From: UBA1858 sp965658595
Lineage (GTDB): Bacteria; Pseudomonadota; Gammaproteobacteria; UBA4575
NCBI GenBank assembly: GCA_965658595.1
Contig: CBFHSW010000016.1
Coordinates: 1 to 6,968, forward strand
Length of the DNA: 6,968 bases
Direction: 5' to 3'
Made by a program: the position numbers and the translations under genes
Shown: positions 1 to 5,473 of the stretch, one piece after another
Layout of the letters: each line of letters begins with the position of its first letter
How positions within the stretch are numbered: position 1 is the first letter of the stretch
The notes under the pieces: model-generated
What the model was told of the DNA's origin: nothing
The model's input: only the letters and a program-made list of their open reading frames with translations
Database searches by the model: none

Positions 1-1410
1 ATCTAAGTGCCAGGTCTCTAGATATGCACACATTGCACCTTTGCGCTTACCACCTTGGTTAACAGCTACAGCGGTATCGTTCGCCACTTTGAGGAAGGGC
101 ACTACACCCTGTGATTTACCATTGGTTCCTTTAATGTGAGAACCCATGGAACGCACACGTGTCCAGTCGTTCCCGAGCCCACCTGCGAACTTCGACAGCA
201 TGGCATCATCTTTAATTGCGTCGAAAATACCAAATAGATCGTCAGGCACAGTGGTTAAGTAGCATGAGGATAACTGAGGACGGAGTGTGCCTGAGTTAAA
301 CAATGTCGGAGTTGAGCTCATGAAGTCGAACGAGCTGAGTAATTGGTAGAATTCGATAGTACGTTTTTCGCGCTCGATTTCGTTAATGGCAAGACCCATG
401 GCTACACGCATGAAGAACGCTTGGGGTAACTCGATGCGTATTTCTCCTTCAGTATGAATGAAGTAGCGGTCATAGAGAGTCTGTAGACCTAGATAAGTGA
501 ATTGATAATCACGCTCAGGCAGTAAAGCCGCACCAAGTGCATCTAAATCGTATTCTTCAGCCAACTTGCGATCCACAAGTTCTAGATCAGCGGCTGTGTG
601 TATGTAAGATTTGAAGTAATCACTGTAGCCTGCTGCCATTTCTTCTTGAGTGGCAATCACTGGTGAGCCGCTTAGCTGAGTGAGCGCTTCGCTACGGCAA
701 GTATCAAGCAGTAAGCGTGCAGCTACGTAAGTGTAGTTGGCTTCTTTCTCGATCAATGTGCGCGCACTCATGGTGAGTGCTTGGGCAACATCAGATTCGG
801 GCACACCTTCATATAGATTGCGCAGGGTTTCATCAATAATCGGCTGTGGATCTACATCGTCTAAATCTCTGCAAGCGTCTGTGACTACGGTCTCTAAACG
901 CTTGATATCTAATGGTTTTAGATCACCATTAACGTCTTTAACTTGGAGGCTAGTGTGGGTATCTTGAGTGCTATTGTCAGTATCTTGATCAGCGAGCTTC
1001 TCAGCGCGTTCTTGAGCACGGCGTTCACGGTAGAGTACGTAATCACGCGCGACTTTATGGTAGCCAGCACGCATGAGGGACAGTTCTACACCATCTTGAA
1101 TGTCTTCAATGTGAAAAGTGCCGCCATCGGGGCGGTTACGGGTCAGCGCGATTTCAACTTTAGAAGTAATTTCTTCGACAGCTTCGTGCACGCGTGATGA
1201 GGCGGCGGCTTCACCACCTTCAACGGCTAGGAAGGCTTTTGTGACTGCAATCTTGATTTTATCGCGATCAAATGTAGTAATTTTTCCATTACGACGAATA
1301 ACACGGTATTGTCCGGGCGCAGTGGTTTGTAGTTCATGTTCTGGTGCTGCCTGTGTATAAGGCATGCCAGAATCTTTTTCATAAGTTGGCGTAGTATTGT
1401 CCGATTGCAT
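1..1410 (-). CDS. nrdA: Ribonucleoside-diphosphate reductase class Ia, alpha (large) subunit, N-terminal part
   Basis: This is the catalytic subunit that reduces ribonucleoside diphosphates to deoxyribonucleotides in the cytoplasm, working with the radical-generating NrdB subunit. Only the first 470 codons are in the window; the C-terminal half, with the other active-site and tail cysteines, lies off the left edge. Reading the minus strand from ATG at 1408-1410 gives an open frame with no stop. Residues about 34-135 form an ATP-cone (YRVIRRNGKITTFDRDKI). Residues about 155-240 look like a second, more degenerate ATP-cone ending in YVAARLLLDTC. The reductase barrel then begins: STPTLFNSGTLRPQLSSC carries a cysteine, C383, matching the E. 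coli substrate-site C225 in its SSC context. FAGGLGNDW, GSHIKGTNGKSQG and QGGKRKGAMCAYLETWHLD follow. The start is supported by a GAGAGAG stretch about 8 nt upstream. The tandem cone arrangement is known from pseudomonad NrdA. nrdB would be expected downstream, outside the window. Family identity is very secure. Confidence 0.97.
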   Translation of the reverse strand, partial: MQSDNTTPTYEKDSGMPYTQAAPEHELQTTAPGQYRVIRRNGKITTFDRDKIKIAVTKAFLAVEGGEAAASSRVHEAVEEITSKVEIALTRNRPDGGTFHIEDIQDGVELSLMRAGYHKVARDYVLYRERRAQERAEKLADQDTDNSTQDTHTSLQVKDVNGDLKPLDIKRLETVVTDACRDLDDVDPQPIIDETLRNLYEGVPESDVAQALTMSARTLIEKEANYTYVAARLLLDTCRSEALTQLSGSPVIATQEEMAAGYSDYFKSYIHTAADLELVDRKLAEEYDLDALGAALLPERDYQFTYLGLQTLYDRYFIHTEGEIRIELPQAFFMRVAMGLAINEIEREKRTIEFYQLLSSFDFMSSTPTLFNSGTLRPQLSSCYLTTVPDDLFGIFDAIKDDAMLSKFAGGLGNDWTRVRSMGSHIKGTNGKSQGVVPFLKVANDTAVAVNQGGKRKGAMCAYLETWHLD

Positions 1411-1489
1411 TGGTTAATTCTCTCTCAGAGCGTTGATATAGTTATTGTTGTTCTCAGATGAGCGAAATCGTCTCTCCCCGATCTAATAA

Positions 1490-1505
1490 ACACTATAAGT
1501 TGAGG
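1490..1505 (-). promoter_or_regulatory. NrdR box, promoter-proximal, overlapping the -10
   Basis: The plus-strand 16-mer ACACTATAAGTTGAGG matches the NrdR-box consensus acaCwAtATaTwgtgt at 12 of 16 positions, with the first half-site perfect. It covers the proposed -10 hexamer of nrdA. NrdR is the zinc-ribbon/ATP-cone repressor that shuts down nrd genes when dATP is high. It normally binds two boxes about three helical turns apart, and a partner box lies 32 bp away. The consensus is recalled from the literature, not computed here. Confidence 0.65.
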
Positions 1506-1521
1506 TAGGGAGAGTCGTCAA
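1492..1521 (-). promoter_or_regulatory. Sigma70-like promoter of nrdA
   Basis: Read on the minus strand, TTGACG (1521-1516, five of six matches to TTGACA) is followed by an 18-bp spacer and TATAGT (1497-1492, five of six matches to TATAAT). Transcription would begin near 1485, leaving an untranslated leader of roughly 75 nt before the nrdA ATG at 1410. The position between two NrdR-like boxes is what is expected for NrdR-repressed ribonucleotide reductase promoters. This is a pattern match only. Confidence 0.65.
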
Positions 1522-1537
1522 CCCCAACATATTGTGG
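1522..1537 (-). promoter_or_regulatory. NrdR box, distal, abutting the -35
   Basis: The plus-strand 16-mer CCCCAACATATTGTGG matches the NrdR-box consensus at 12 of 16 positions, including ATATTGTG in the second half. It starts exactly 32 bp from the first box and lies directly against the TTGACG -35 of nrdA. The mismatches fall mostly in the other half-site, so the two boxes are complementary in strength: one has a perfect left half, the other a strong right half. Spacing plus promoter overlap make this pair much more believable than either match alone. Confidence 0.65.
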
Positions 1538-1566
1538 AAAGGGCGGTGTACGGGTTGGGTGTAAGC

Positions 1567-1575
1567 TGTGGATAA
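1567..1575 (-). promoter_or_regulatory. DnaA box upstream of the nrdA promoter
   Basis: The minus strand reads TTATCCACA, a perfect match to the canonical high-affinity DnaA box. It lies about 46 bp upstream of the proposed nrdA -35. Two weaker one-mismatch sites to TTWTNCACA flank it on the same strand: CTTTCCACA at 1533-1541 and TTTCTCACA at 1578-1586. In E. coli the nrdAB promoter also carries DnaA boxes and is controlled by DnaA, linking dNTP supply to replication initiation. The same role here is an inference from position. Confidence 0.6.
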
Positions 1576-1750
1576 AATGTGAGAAAAAATGCTAATAATG
1601 AAAAAATTGTTTAGATTCCTATAGTTATTAAAGGGTCGTTAAATAATTCAATTAGCGTATTAGAGAACGTTAATATGGCGTTAGTCATATACAAGAATTT
1701 TATTTTAATAATGCCTACTTATTTGGGCGTGCAAGGGACTGAGATTAAAC

Positions 1751-3541
1751 ATGATGAGAGGGATGAGCGTAAGAACTGAGGAACCACATAAAGCACGATC
1801 AGATTGGAAAAATCTGAGTCTGTTGTTTCCTTATCTCTGGGAGTATCGAGGTCGTATTCTATTGGCGCTGGCCTGTTTGATGCTGGCCAAAGTGGCGACG
1901 GTAGGCGTACCCATTTTACTTAAATATATCGTTGACAGTCTGGATGGGGATTTGCTCACACTGCAATTACCGCTGACATTGTTACTGGGCTATGGTGTGT
2001 TGCGTTTGAGCACAGCTTTGTTTAATGAATTGCGTGATGTGTTATTCGCACGCGCTCGGTTTCGAGCCATACGACGTCTTTCCACGACGGTTTTGGGCCA
2101 TTTGCATCAATTATCCCTTGGCTTCCATCTCGATCGACGCACCGGCACGGTTACGCGTGATCTAGAGCGGGGCACACTCAGCCTCAGCTCACTGGCTAAT
2201 TATTTCATTTTCATCGTCATACCGACCATATTTGAAATCCTATTGGTGACGGCAATTTTATTCGGTTCTTACAACGCGCAGTTCAGTGTGATCACTTTAT
2301 GCACTGTTGCCGTGTATGTGGTGTTCACGGTGTTTTTCAGTAATTGGCGTATGCATTATAGACACACAGCTAATCGCTTGGATTCAGAGGCACACTCGCG
2401 CGCTGTAGACAGTCTGCTTAACTATGAGACGGTAAAATACTTTAATAATGAAGAGTATGAGGTGCGTCGTTACGCAGATACTTTATCAGAGTGGGAGGAT
2501 GCTACAGTCAAGAGTACTTTCACTATGTCATTACTGAACTTTGGCCAGGCAGTGATTATTGCGCTTGGAGTCACAGTTATTATGATTTTTGCTGCTCAAG
2601 GCGTGGTTGATGGAGAGATGTCGATCGGTGACTTGGTGCTAGTTAATGCGCTGATGCTGCAATTATTTTTACCGATGAATATGTTGGGTATCGTGTACCG
2701 TCAGATTACCTATGCCCTTGCTGATATGGATCGTCTGGTTAAACTGTTGTCTGAGAAGCCTGAAGTGCAAGATGATGAGTCAGCTCGTGAGCTGCGTGTT
2801 TCCGAGTGTGCTATCGATTTCAAGCAAGTGTGTTTTTCGTATCAGCCGGAACGACCGATACTCAAAGGTGTTGATTTATCAATACGTGCGGGTGAAAAGG
2901 TGGCAGTGGTTGGGCCTTCGGGTTCAGGCAAGTCGACCTTAGCTCGTCTGTTATTTCGTTTTTATGATGTCACTGAGGGTGAGATCATTATTGATGGTAA
3001 TAATATTGCCCATGCTACCCAAGACAGTTTGCGCCGTCATATCAGTATGGTGCCGCAAGATACTATGCTGTTTAATGAGTCGATTCGATTTAATATTCAA
3101 TATGGTAATCCGAATGCAGATGAGGCCGAATTTCAGCAGGCAATTGCCTTAGCTAATTTGGAAAAATTGATTCAGGATTTGCCCGATGGATTGGATACTA
3201 TAGTCGGTGAGCGGGGTTTGAAGTTGTCAGGTGGAGAAGTGCAGAGAGTAGCGATTGCACGTGCAATTTTGAAAAACCCTAAGATTATTGTTTTTGATGA
3301 AGCCACCTCGAGTCTAGATTCTGAAACCGAGAGTGCAGTCATGCAGGCGATCCATCAGGTCACCGAGAATGTTACTTCTTTAATGATTGCCCATCGTTTG
3401 TCCACCATTGTGGATGCTGATCGTATCTATGTATTAGAGAAAGGGCGTGTGATTGAGTATGGTACACACAATGAATTACTCTCACATAATCAGCTATACT
3501 CGCACCTGTGGGAGTTACAGCAGTCAGATCGTGAAGAATAA
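1751..3541 (+). CDS. Atm1-type ABC exporter (glutathione-linked sulfur or heavy-metal exporter), fused membrane and ATPase domains
   Basis: A 596-residue half-transporter that would work as a homodimer in the inner membrane. The membrane domain (about 25-330) has hydrophobic helices near 35-60, 72-92, 152-172, 178-197, 265-285 and 293-313, and the Atm1-family signature NYETVKYFNNE (224-234). Residues known from NaAtm1 to touch glutathione (numbering recalled) map with a constant offset of six to Y189, R200, R204, N263, Q266, M311, G313 and R317; only one (N265, here M259) differs. The ATPase domain is intact: A-loop Y364, Walker A GPSGSGKST 388-396, Q-loop Q436, signature LSGGE 492-496, Walker B IIVFDE 512-517, D-loop SLD 521-523 and switch H548. 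Atm1 proteins export glutathione-bound persulfide, oxidised glutathione or metal conjugates. The start at 1751 is one of two adjacent ATGs behind a weak AAGGGA/TGAG; M5 at 1763 is also possible. The gene is divergent from nrdA. An MsbA-like lipid flippase is less likely given the signature. Confidence 0.88.
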   Translation: MMRGMSVRTEEPHKARSDWKNLSLLFPYLWEYRGRILLALACLMLAKVATVGVPILLKYIVDSLDGDLLTLQLPLTLLLGYGVLRLSTALFNELRDVLFARARFRAIRRLSTTVLGHLHQLSLGFHLDRRTGTVTRDLERGTLSLSSLANYFIFIVIPTIFEILLVTAILFGSYNAQFSVITLCTVAVYVVFTVFFSNWRMHYRHTANRLDSEAHSRAVDSLLNYETVKYFNNEEYEVRRYADTLSEWEDATVKSTFTMSLLNFGQAVIIALGVTVIMIFAAQGVVDGEMSIGDLVLVNALMLQLFLPMNMLGIVYRQITYALADMDRLVKLLSEKPEVQDDESARELRVSECAIDFKQVCFSYQPERPILKGVDLSIRAGEKVAVVGPSGSGKSTLARLLFRFYDVTEGEIIIDGNNIAHATQDSLRRHISMVPQDTMLFNESIRFNIQYGNPNADEAEFQQAIALANLEKLIQDLPDGLDTIVGERGLKLSGGEVQRVAIARAILKNPKIIVFDEATSSLDSETESAVMQAIHQVTENVTSLMIAHRLSTIVDADRIYVLEKGRVIEYGTHNELLSHNQLYSHLWELQQSDREE

Positions 3542-3585
3542 ATAAAAGTGCACCCTACAAGATACATCCGAGTCACACAATTGAA

Positions 3586-3599
3586 TTAATATTAATCGA
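3586..3599 (+). promoter_or_regulatory. Possible FNR/Anr-like site or AT palindrome ahead of the S24 gene
   Basis: TTAATATTAATCGA has the form TTAAT-N4-ATCGA, eight of ten matches to the FNR half-sites TTGAT-N4-ATCAA. The same bases overlap a perfect 12-bp palindrome, ATTAATATTAAT (3585-3596). The site is centred about 36 bp before the S24 start codon, too close for a classical FNR-activated promoter with a leader, so repression or mere AT-rich coincidence are both possible. Confidence 0.22.
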
Positions 3600-3627
3600 G
3601 TTTAATACATACTGGCGAGAGTTAAAG

Positions 3628-3975
3628 ATGGAAGAAAAAATTAATCCAGAAACGGATTTAATGGACAGCAGTGGGTGTGCCAGTAGTGAGCCATTCGCAC
3701 TACGAGTGATGGGTGACAGTATGGAGCCAGAATTTAAAGATGGCTGCATTATTATCATTGACCCATCGGGCAACGCCGCACATGGTAGTTATGTGATCGC
3801 AGAAATAGACGGTGAGTATATTTTTCGTCAATTCGTGCAAGAGGGCGATCAGTACATGCTCAAAGCAGTTAATGAAGGTTATCCAGTCACACAACTAGAT
3901 GATGTGTCAGTTGTACGTGGAGTGGTAACACAGCGTGCGGGCACGCGTCGTACCTATCATAAACATTACGATTAA
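3628..3975 (+). CDS. Stand-alone S24 (LexA/UmuD C-terminal domain-like) protein, probably without protease activity
   Basis: A 115-residue protein that is almost entirely one S24 peptidase-like domain, as found at the C-terminus of LexA, CI repressors and UmuD. The conserved nucleophile motif is clear: FALRVMGDSMEPEFKDG places the serine at S31, followed by the strand IIIIDPSG. The second half YVIAEIDGEYIFRQF aligns with the LexA segment VVVARIDDEVTVKRL. Allowing for one residue less between motifs, R67 falls where LexA has its catalytic Lys156. The Ser-Lys dyad therefore looks broken. There is no helix-turn-helix upstream and no Ala-Gly cleavage site; the N-terminal 20 residues are polar and probably flexible. 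The ATG follows GCGAGAG with good spacing. The gene lies 86 nt after the ABC exporter on the same strand and could be cotranscribed, since no terminator is visible between them. The role is unknown. Self-assembly or binding of a partner, as the fold does in UmuD, is a guess. Confidence 0.85.
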   Translation: MEEKINPETDLMDSSGCASSEPFALRVMGDSMEPEFKDGCIIIIDPSGNAAHGSYVIAEIDGEYIFRQFVQEGDQYMLKAVNEGYPVTQLDDVSVVRGVVTQRAGTRRTYHKHYD

Positions 3976-4031
3976 AATTGAGTCGCTAATACTATCCAAT
4001 ACCCACCAATTAACAATTTTGGCTAATGTGC

Positions 4032-4199
4032 TTATTTACTGTAGCGATTGAAATAGCGTACGTATAAAAAGAAAATTAATAAGTATAGTGCGATCAGTGA
4101 GCCTATTTGGCCTACCTCTAAACTCGGCATATTAATAGTAATGACGCTGGCGATAATGACAGCGACGAGTGCAAAGCGATTACGTTGCCAAGGTTTCAT
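4032..4199 (-). CDS. Small two-helix membrane protein, 55 aa, function unknown
   Basis: I do not recognise this family. The start is set at the ATG at 4197-4199 because it is preceded by a textbook AAGGAGA six nt upstream, the best ribosome binding site in the window; a longer GTG-start version from 4229 would ignore it. The product begins with a basic MKPWQRNR segment, then a hydrophobic helix (residues about 9-24, FALVAVIIASVITINM), a short polar turn SLEVGQIG, a second helix (about 33-47, SLIALYLLIFFLYV) and a basic tail RYFNRYSK. Both ends are positively charged, so both are predicted cytoplasmic with a tiny outside loop. It lies 19 nt behind the 25-aa ORF and is the last gene of the minus-strand cluster, convergent with the S24 gene 56 nt away. 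The ribosome binding site and the charge pattern argue for a real gene. Confidence 0.7.
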   Translation of the reverse strand: MKPWQRNRFALVAVIIASVITINMPSLEVGQIGSLIALYLLIFFLYVRYFNRYSK

Positions 4200-4218
4200 G
4201 GATGTCTCCTTAAGATTA

Positions 4219-4296
4219 TTAAAATACACCAGCAGAAATAAACCCTATTAATACTAACAATACGGTTAGGCTGGCGAAGACTAGTAAATATTTCAT
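4219..4296 (-). CDS. Candidate 25-aa single-helix membrane peptide
   Basis: ATG at 4294-4296 opens a 25-codon frame ending in TAA at 4219-4221. The peptide starts MKYLLVF, is hydrophobic throughout (LTVLLVLIGFISAG near residues 10-23) and ends in VF, the layout of a minimal single-pass membrane peptide or a bare signal-like leader. It sits between the rhodanese and the 55-aa membrane protein, with 30 and 19 nt gaps, which fits an operon of small genes. Against it, no Shine-Dalgarno sequence is visible before the ATG. The frame is the same as that of the upstream rhodanese, so it could also be the remnant of a C-terminal membrane anchor or be reached by stop-codon readthrough. It may be a chance ORF in an AT-rich gap. 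Confidence 0.4.
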   Translation of the reverse strand: MKYLLVFASLTVLLVLIGFISAGVF

Positions 4297-4326
4297 TGAC
4301 GATATTAGATGAGAATGGTGGGTGCT

Positions 4327-4770
4327 TTATTTGACTTTAGAGGCCAAGAAGCTCTCGGCATCATCACCATCAATCGGGTTGGTTTGGTCATCTACCATGT
4401 CTTGGTCGAAGTCGTTCCAACCACGCAAACCAGTTTTGAGTGACATGACATGGTTGAATCCCAGCTGTTGTAGCATGTGCGCTGCCATACAGCTGCGCTT
4501 TCCAGATCGACAAATCACCACGACTTCTCGATCTCGTGCTGATGATAATTCAGGATCGGTTTCATCATAGCCTTGCTCGCTGGCAGATTCTAAAATACCG
4601 CGAGGAATGTTAATAGAATTGGCGATGTGCATGACTTGGTATTCATCCGCTTCACGTACATCTATCATTAGTATATTTTGTTGCTGATCTATTTTTTCAG
4701 CTAGATCCCAGGGCATTATTTCAGTAATGAGTGCAGCTGTTTCTGCCACGATTTGGTCAAAGGTTTTCAT
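4327..4770 (-). CDS. Single-domain rhodanese (sulfurtransferase)
   Basis: A 147-residue cytoplasmic protein with one rhodanese domain, which carries sulfane sulfur as a cysteine persulfide and passes it to thiol or cyanide acceptors. After a helical N-terminal segment (1-30), the domain shows the hallmark ILMIDVREADEY (33-44), HIANSINIPRG (48-58), and the active-site loop CRSGKRS (87-93) with the catalytic cysteine at C87, followed by AAHMLQQLGF and LKTGLRGW. A six-residue active loop of this kind is typical of sulfur rather than phosphate (Cdc25-type) substrates. The acidic C-terminal tail (122-141) is rich in Asp. No clear ribosome binding site precedes the ATG at 4770, so translation may depend on the upstream narL-like gene, whose stop is 46 nt away. 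Its place directly behind a two-component pair suggests coexpression with a redox or nitrogen-oxide response; its substrate is not deducible here. No signal peptide. Confidence 0.92.
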   Translation of the reverse strand: MKTFDQIVAETAALITEIMPWDLAEKIDQQQNILMIDVREADEYQVMHIANSINIPRGILESASEQGYDETDPELSSARDREVVVICRSGKRSCMAAHMLQQLGFNHVMSLKTGLRGWNDFDQDMVDDQTNPIDGDDAESFLASKVK

Positions 4771-4816
4771 TTTGCTGTAAATGTATCTGCTGTGGAGCTG
4801 TTAATGATGATGGCGG

Positions 4817-5473
4817 TTATTTTTTTGCGCGTAGGCCTTGCTCAACAGCAATCACCGCGGCTTCAACACGTGAATGAATGTTGAGTTTTCTCAAGATAGC
4901 TTTCACATGTAGTTTTACCGTGCCATCAGAGATACCAAGGTTACGTGCTATCACTTTATTACTCTGACCTTCAGCTAGTAGGCTGAGAATTTCAGATTCT
5001 CGCGGAGTGAGGTCATCGATTGGACTAGGCTCTGTTTCTAAAATAGGTTCACCTTTCACCACTCGTGCCAATATTTGAGTGAGATTAGGGGCGACTACAG
5101 TTTCACCTTTAACGATTTCACGCAGTGCGGCCACTACATCATCAGGGTCCATGTCTTTTAATAAGTAGCCCTTGGCTCCATTTCTTAACGCTTCCACAAG
5201 GTCGCGCTCGTCATTACTAGTGGTCAGCATGACGATAGGAGATTCAAATTTAACTTGCTGGAGTTGTTTGAGTACTTCCAAGCCTGTAATGCTGGGCATG
5301 CGCATATCTAATAATAAGATATCGGGTTTTAATTCTTGGGCAAGACGGATGCCCTCATGGCCATCACCCAAGGATTCGATTACGTCAATATTATGTCGGT
5401 CTAGTAGACCTTTGAGTCCATCACGAAATAGGGTGTGGTCATCAATGATCAGTACGCGTAAGTTCGAGTTCAT
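4817..5473 (-). CDS. narL: NarL-type (NarL/FixJ family) response regulator
   Basis: A 218-residue DNA-binding response regulator, full length for the family. The receiver domain (about 5-121) has the acidic pair D11/D12, the phosphoacceptor D56 in LLLDMRMP, T84 in MLTTS and K106 in GYLLKDMDPDD. The segment GAKGYLLKDMDPDDVVAALR is very close to the NarL stretch GADGYLLKDMEPEDLLKAL. A linker (122-152) leads to a LuxR-type helix-turn-helix (153-212): LTPRESEILSLLAEGQSNK, then IARNLGISDGTVKLHVKAIL and SRVEAAV, again NarL-like. Phosphorylation by the upstream kinase should release the C-terminal domain to bind DNA. The ATG at 5473 lies 32 nt inside the end of the kinase gene, so translation is probably coupled; only a weak GGACC/AAAGA precedes it. 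No NarL heptamer arrays were found here, so target genes must lie elsewhere. The orthology is likely, but the inducing signal is not proven to be nitrate. Confidence 0.88.
   Translation of the reverse strand: MNSNLRVLIIDDHTLFRDGLKGLLDRHNIDVIESLGDGHEGIRLAQELKPDILLLDMRMPSITGLEVLKQLQQVKFESPIVMLTTSNDERDLVEALRNGAKGYLLKDMDPDDVVAALREIVKGETVVAPNLTQILARVVKGEPILETEPSPIDDLTPRESEILSLLAEGQSNKVIARNLGISDGTVKLHVKAILRKLNIHSRVEAAVIAVEQGLRAKK

Larger units (their letters stand above)
1411..1750. other. Divergent intergenic control region between nrdA and the ABC exporter gene
   Basis: These 340 bases contain no coding sequence that I can support on either strand. The half nearest nrdA holds a promoter, two NrdR-like boxes and DnaA boxes, listed separately. 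The half nearest the ABC gene (about 1590-1750) is very AT-rich and contains CGTTA three times (1638, 1668 and 1679). I see no convincing promoter for the ABC gene. A TTTAAT hexamer at 1704-1709 could be a -10, but the hexamer 17 bp upstream (TTAGTC) is a poor -35. No riboswitch or hairpin terminator was recognised. Confidence 0.7.

Noticed and set aside
737..1360. Three plus-strand ORFs (737-967, 943-1197, 1118-1360)
   Set aside because: They lie antisense to the well-conserved nrdA coding sequence, overlap each other and have low-complexity Ser/Thr-rich products with no family features.
2712..3152. Plus-strand ORFs inside the ABC exporter in another frame
   Set aside because: They overlap the conserved ATPase domain and have no ribosome binding sites or recognisable motifs.
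3581..3606. Sigma70 promoter TTGAAT...TTTAAT for the S24 gene
   Set aside because: The hexamers look good, but the spacer is only 14 bp.
3609..3627. LexA/SOS box before the S24 gene
   Set aside because: ACTGG occurs at 3610-3614 but there is no matching CAG half-site at the required distance.
3573..3894. Minus-strand ORFs opposite the S24 gene
   Set aside because: The plus-strand S24 frame has clear family motifs; the antisense products do not.
4001..4007. NarL heptamer-like sequence near the end of the cluster
   Set aside because: A single partial match between convergent gene ends, with no partner heptamer and no promoter.
3976..4031. Bidirectional terminator between the convergent S24 and 55-aa genes
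   Set aside because: Only weak complementarity (AAAATTG with CAATTTT across a 33-nt loop; CCAA with TTGG) and no GC-rich stem followed by a T run.
4200..4229. N-terminal extension of the 55-aa protein from a GTG at 4229
   Set aside because: The strong AAGGAGA lies inside this extension and points to the ATG at 4199; the extra residues are polar and precede a natural basic membrane-protein start.
4771..4816. Hairpin of GCTGT repeats between narL and the rhodanese
   Set aside because: The repeats are mostly direct rather than inverted and lack a T tract; no credible terminator or attenuator.
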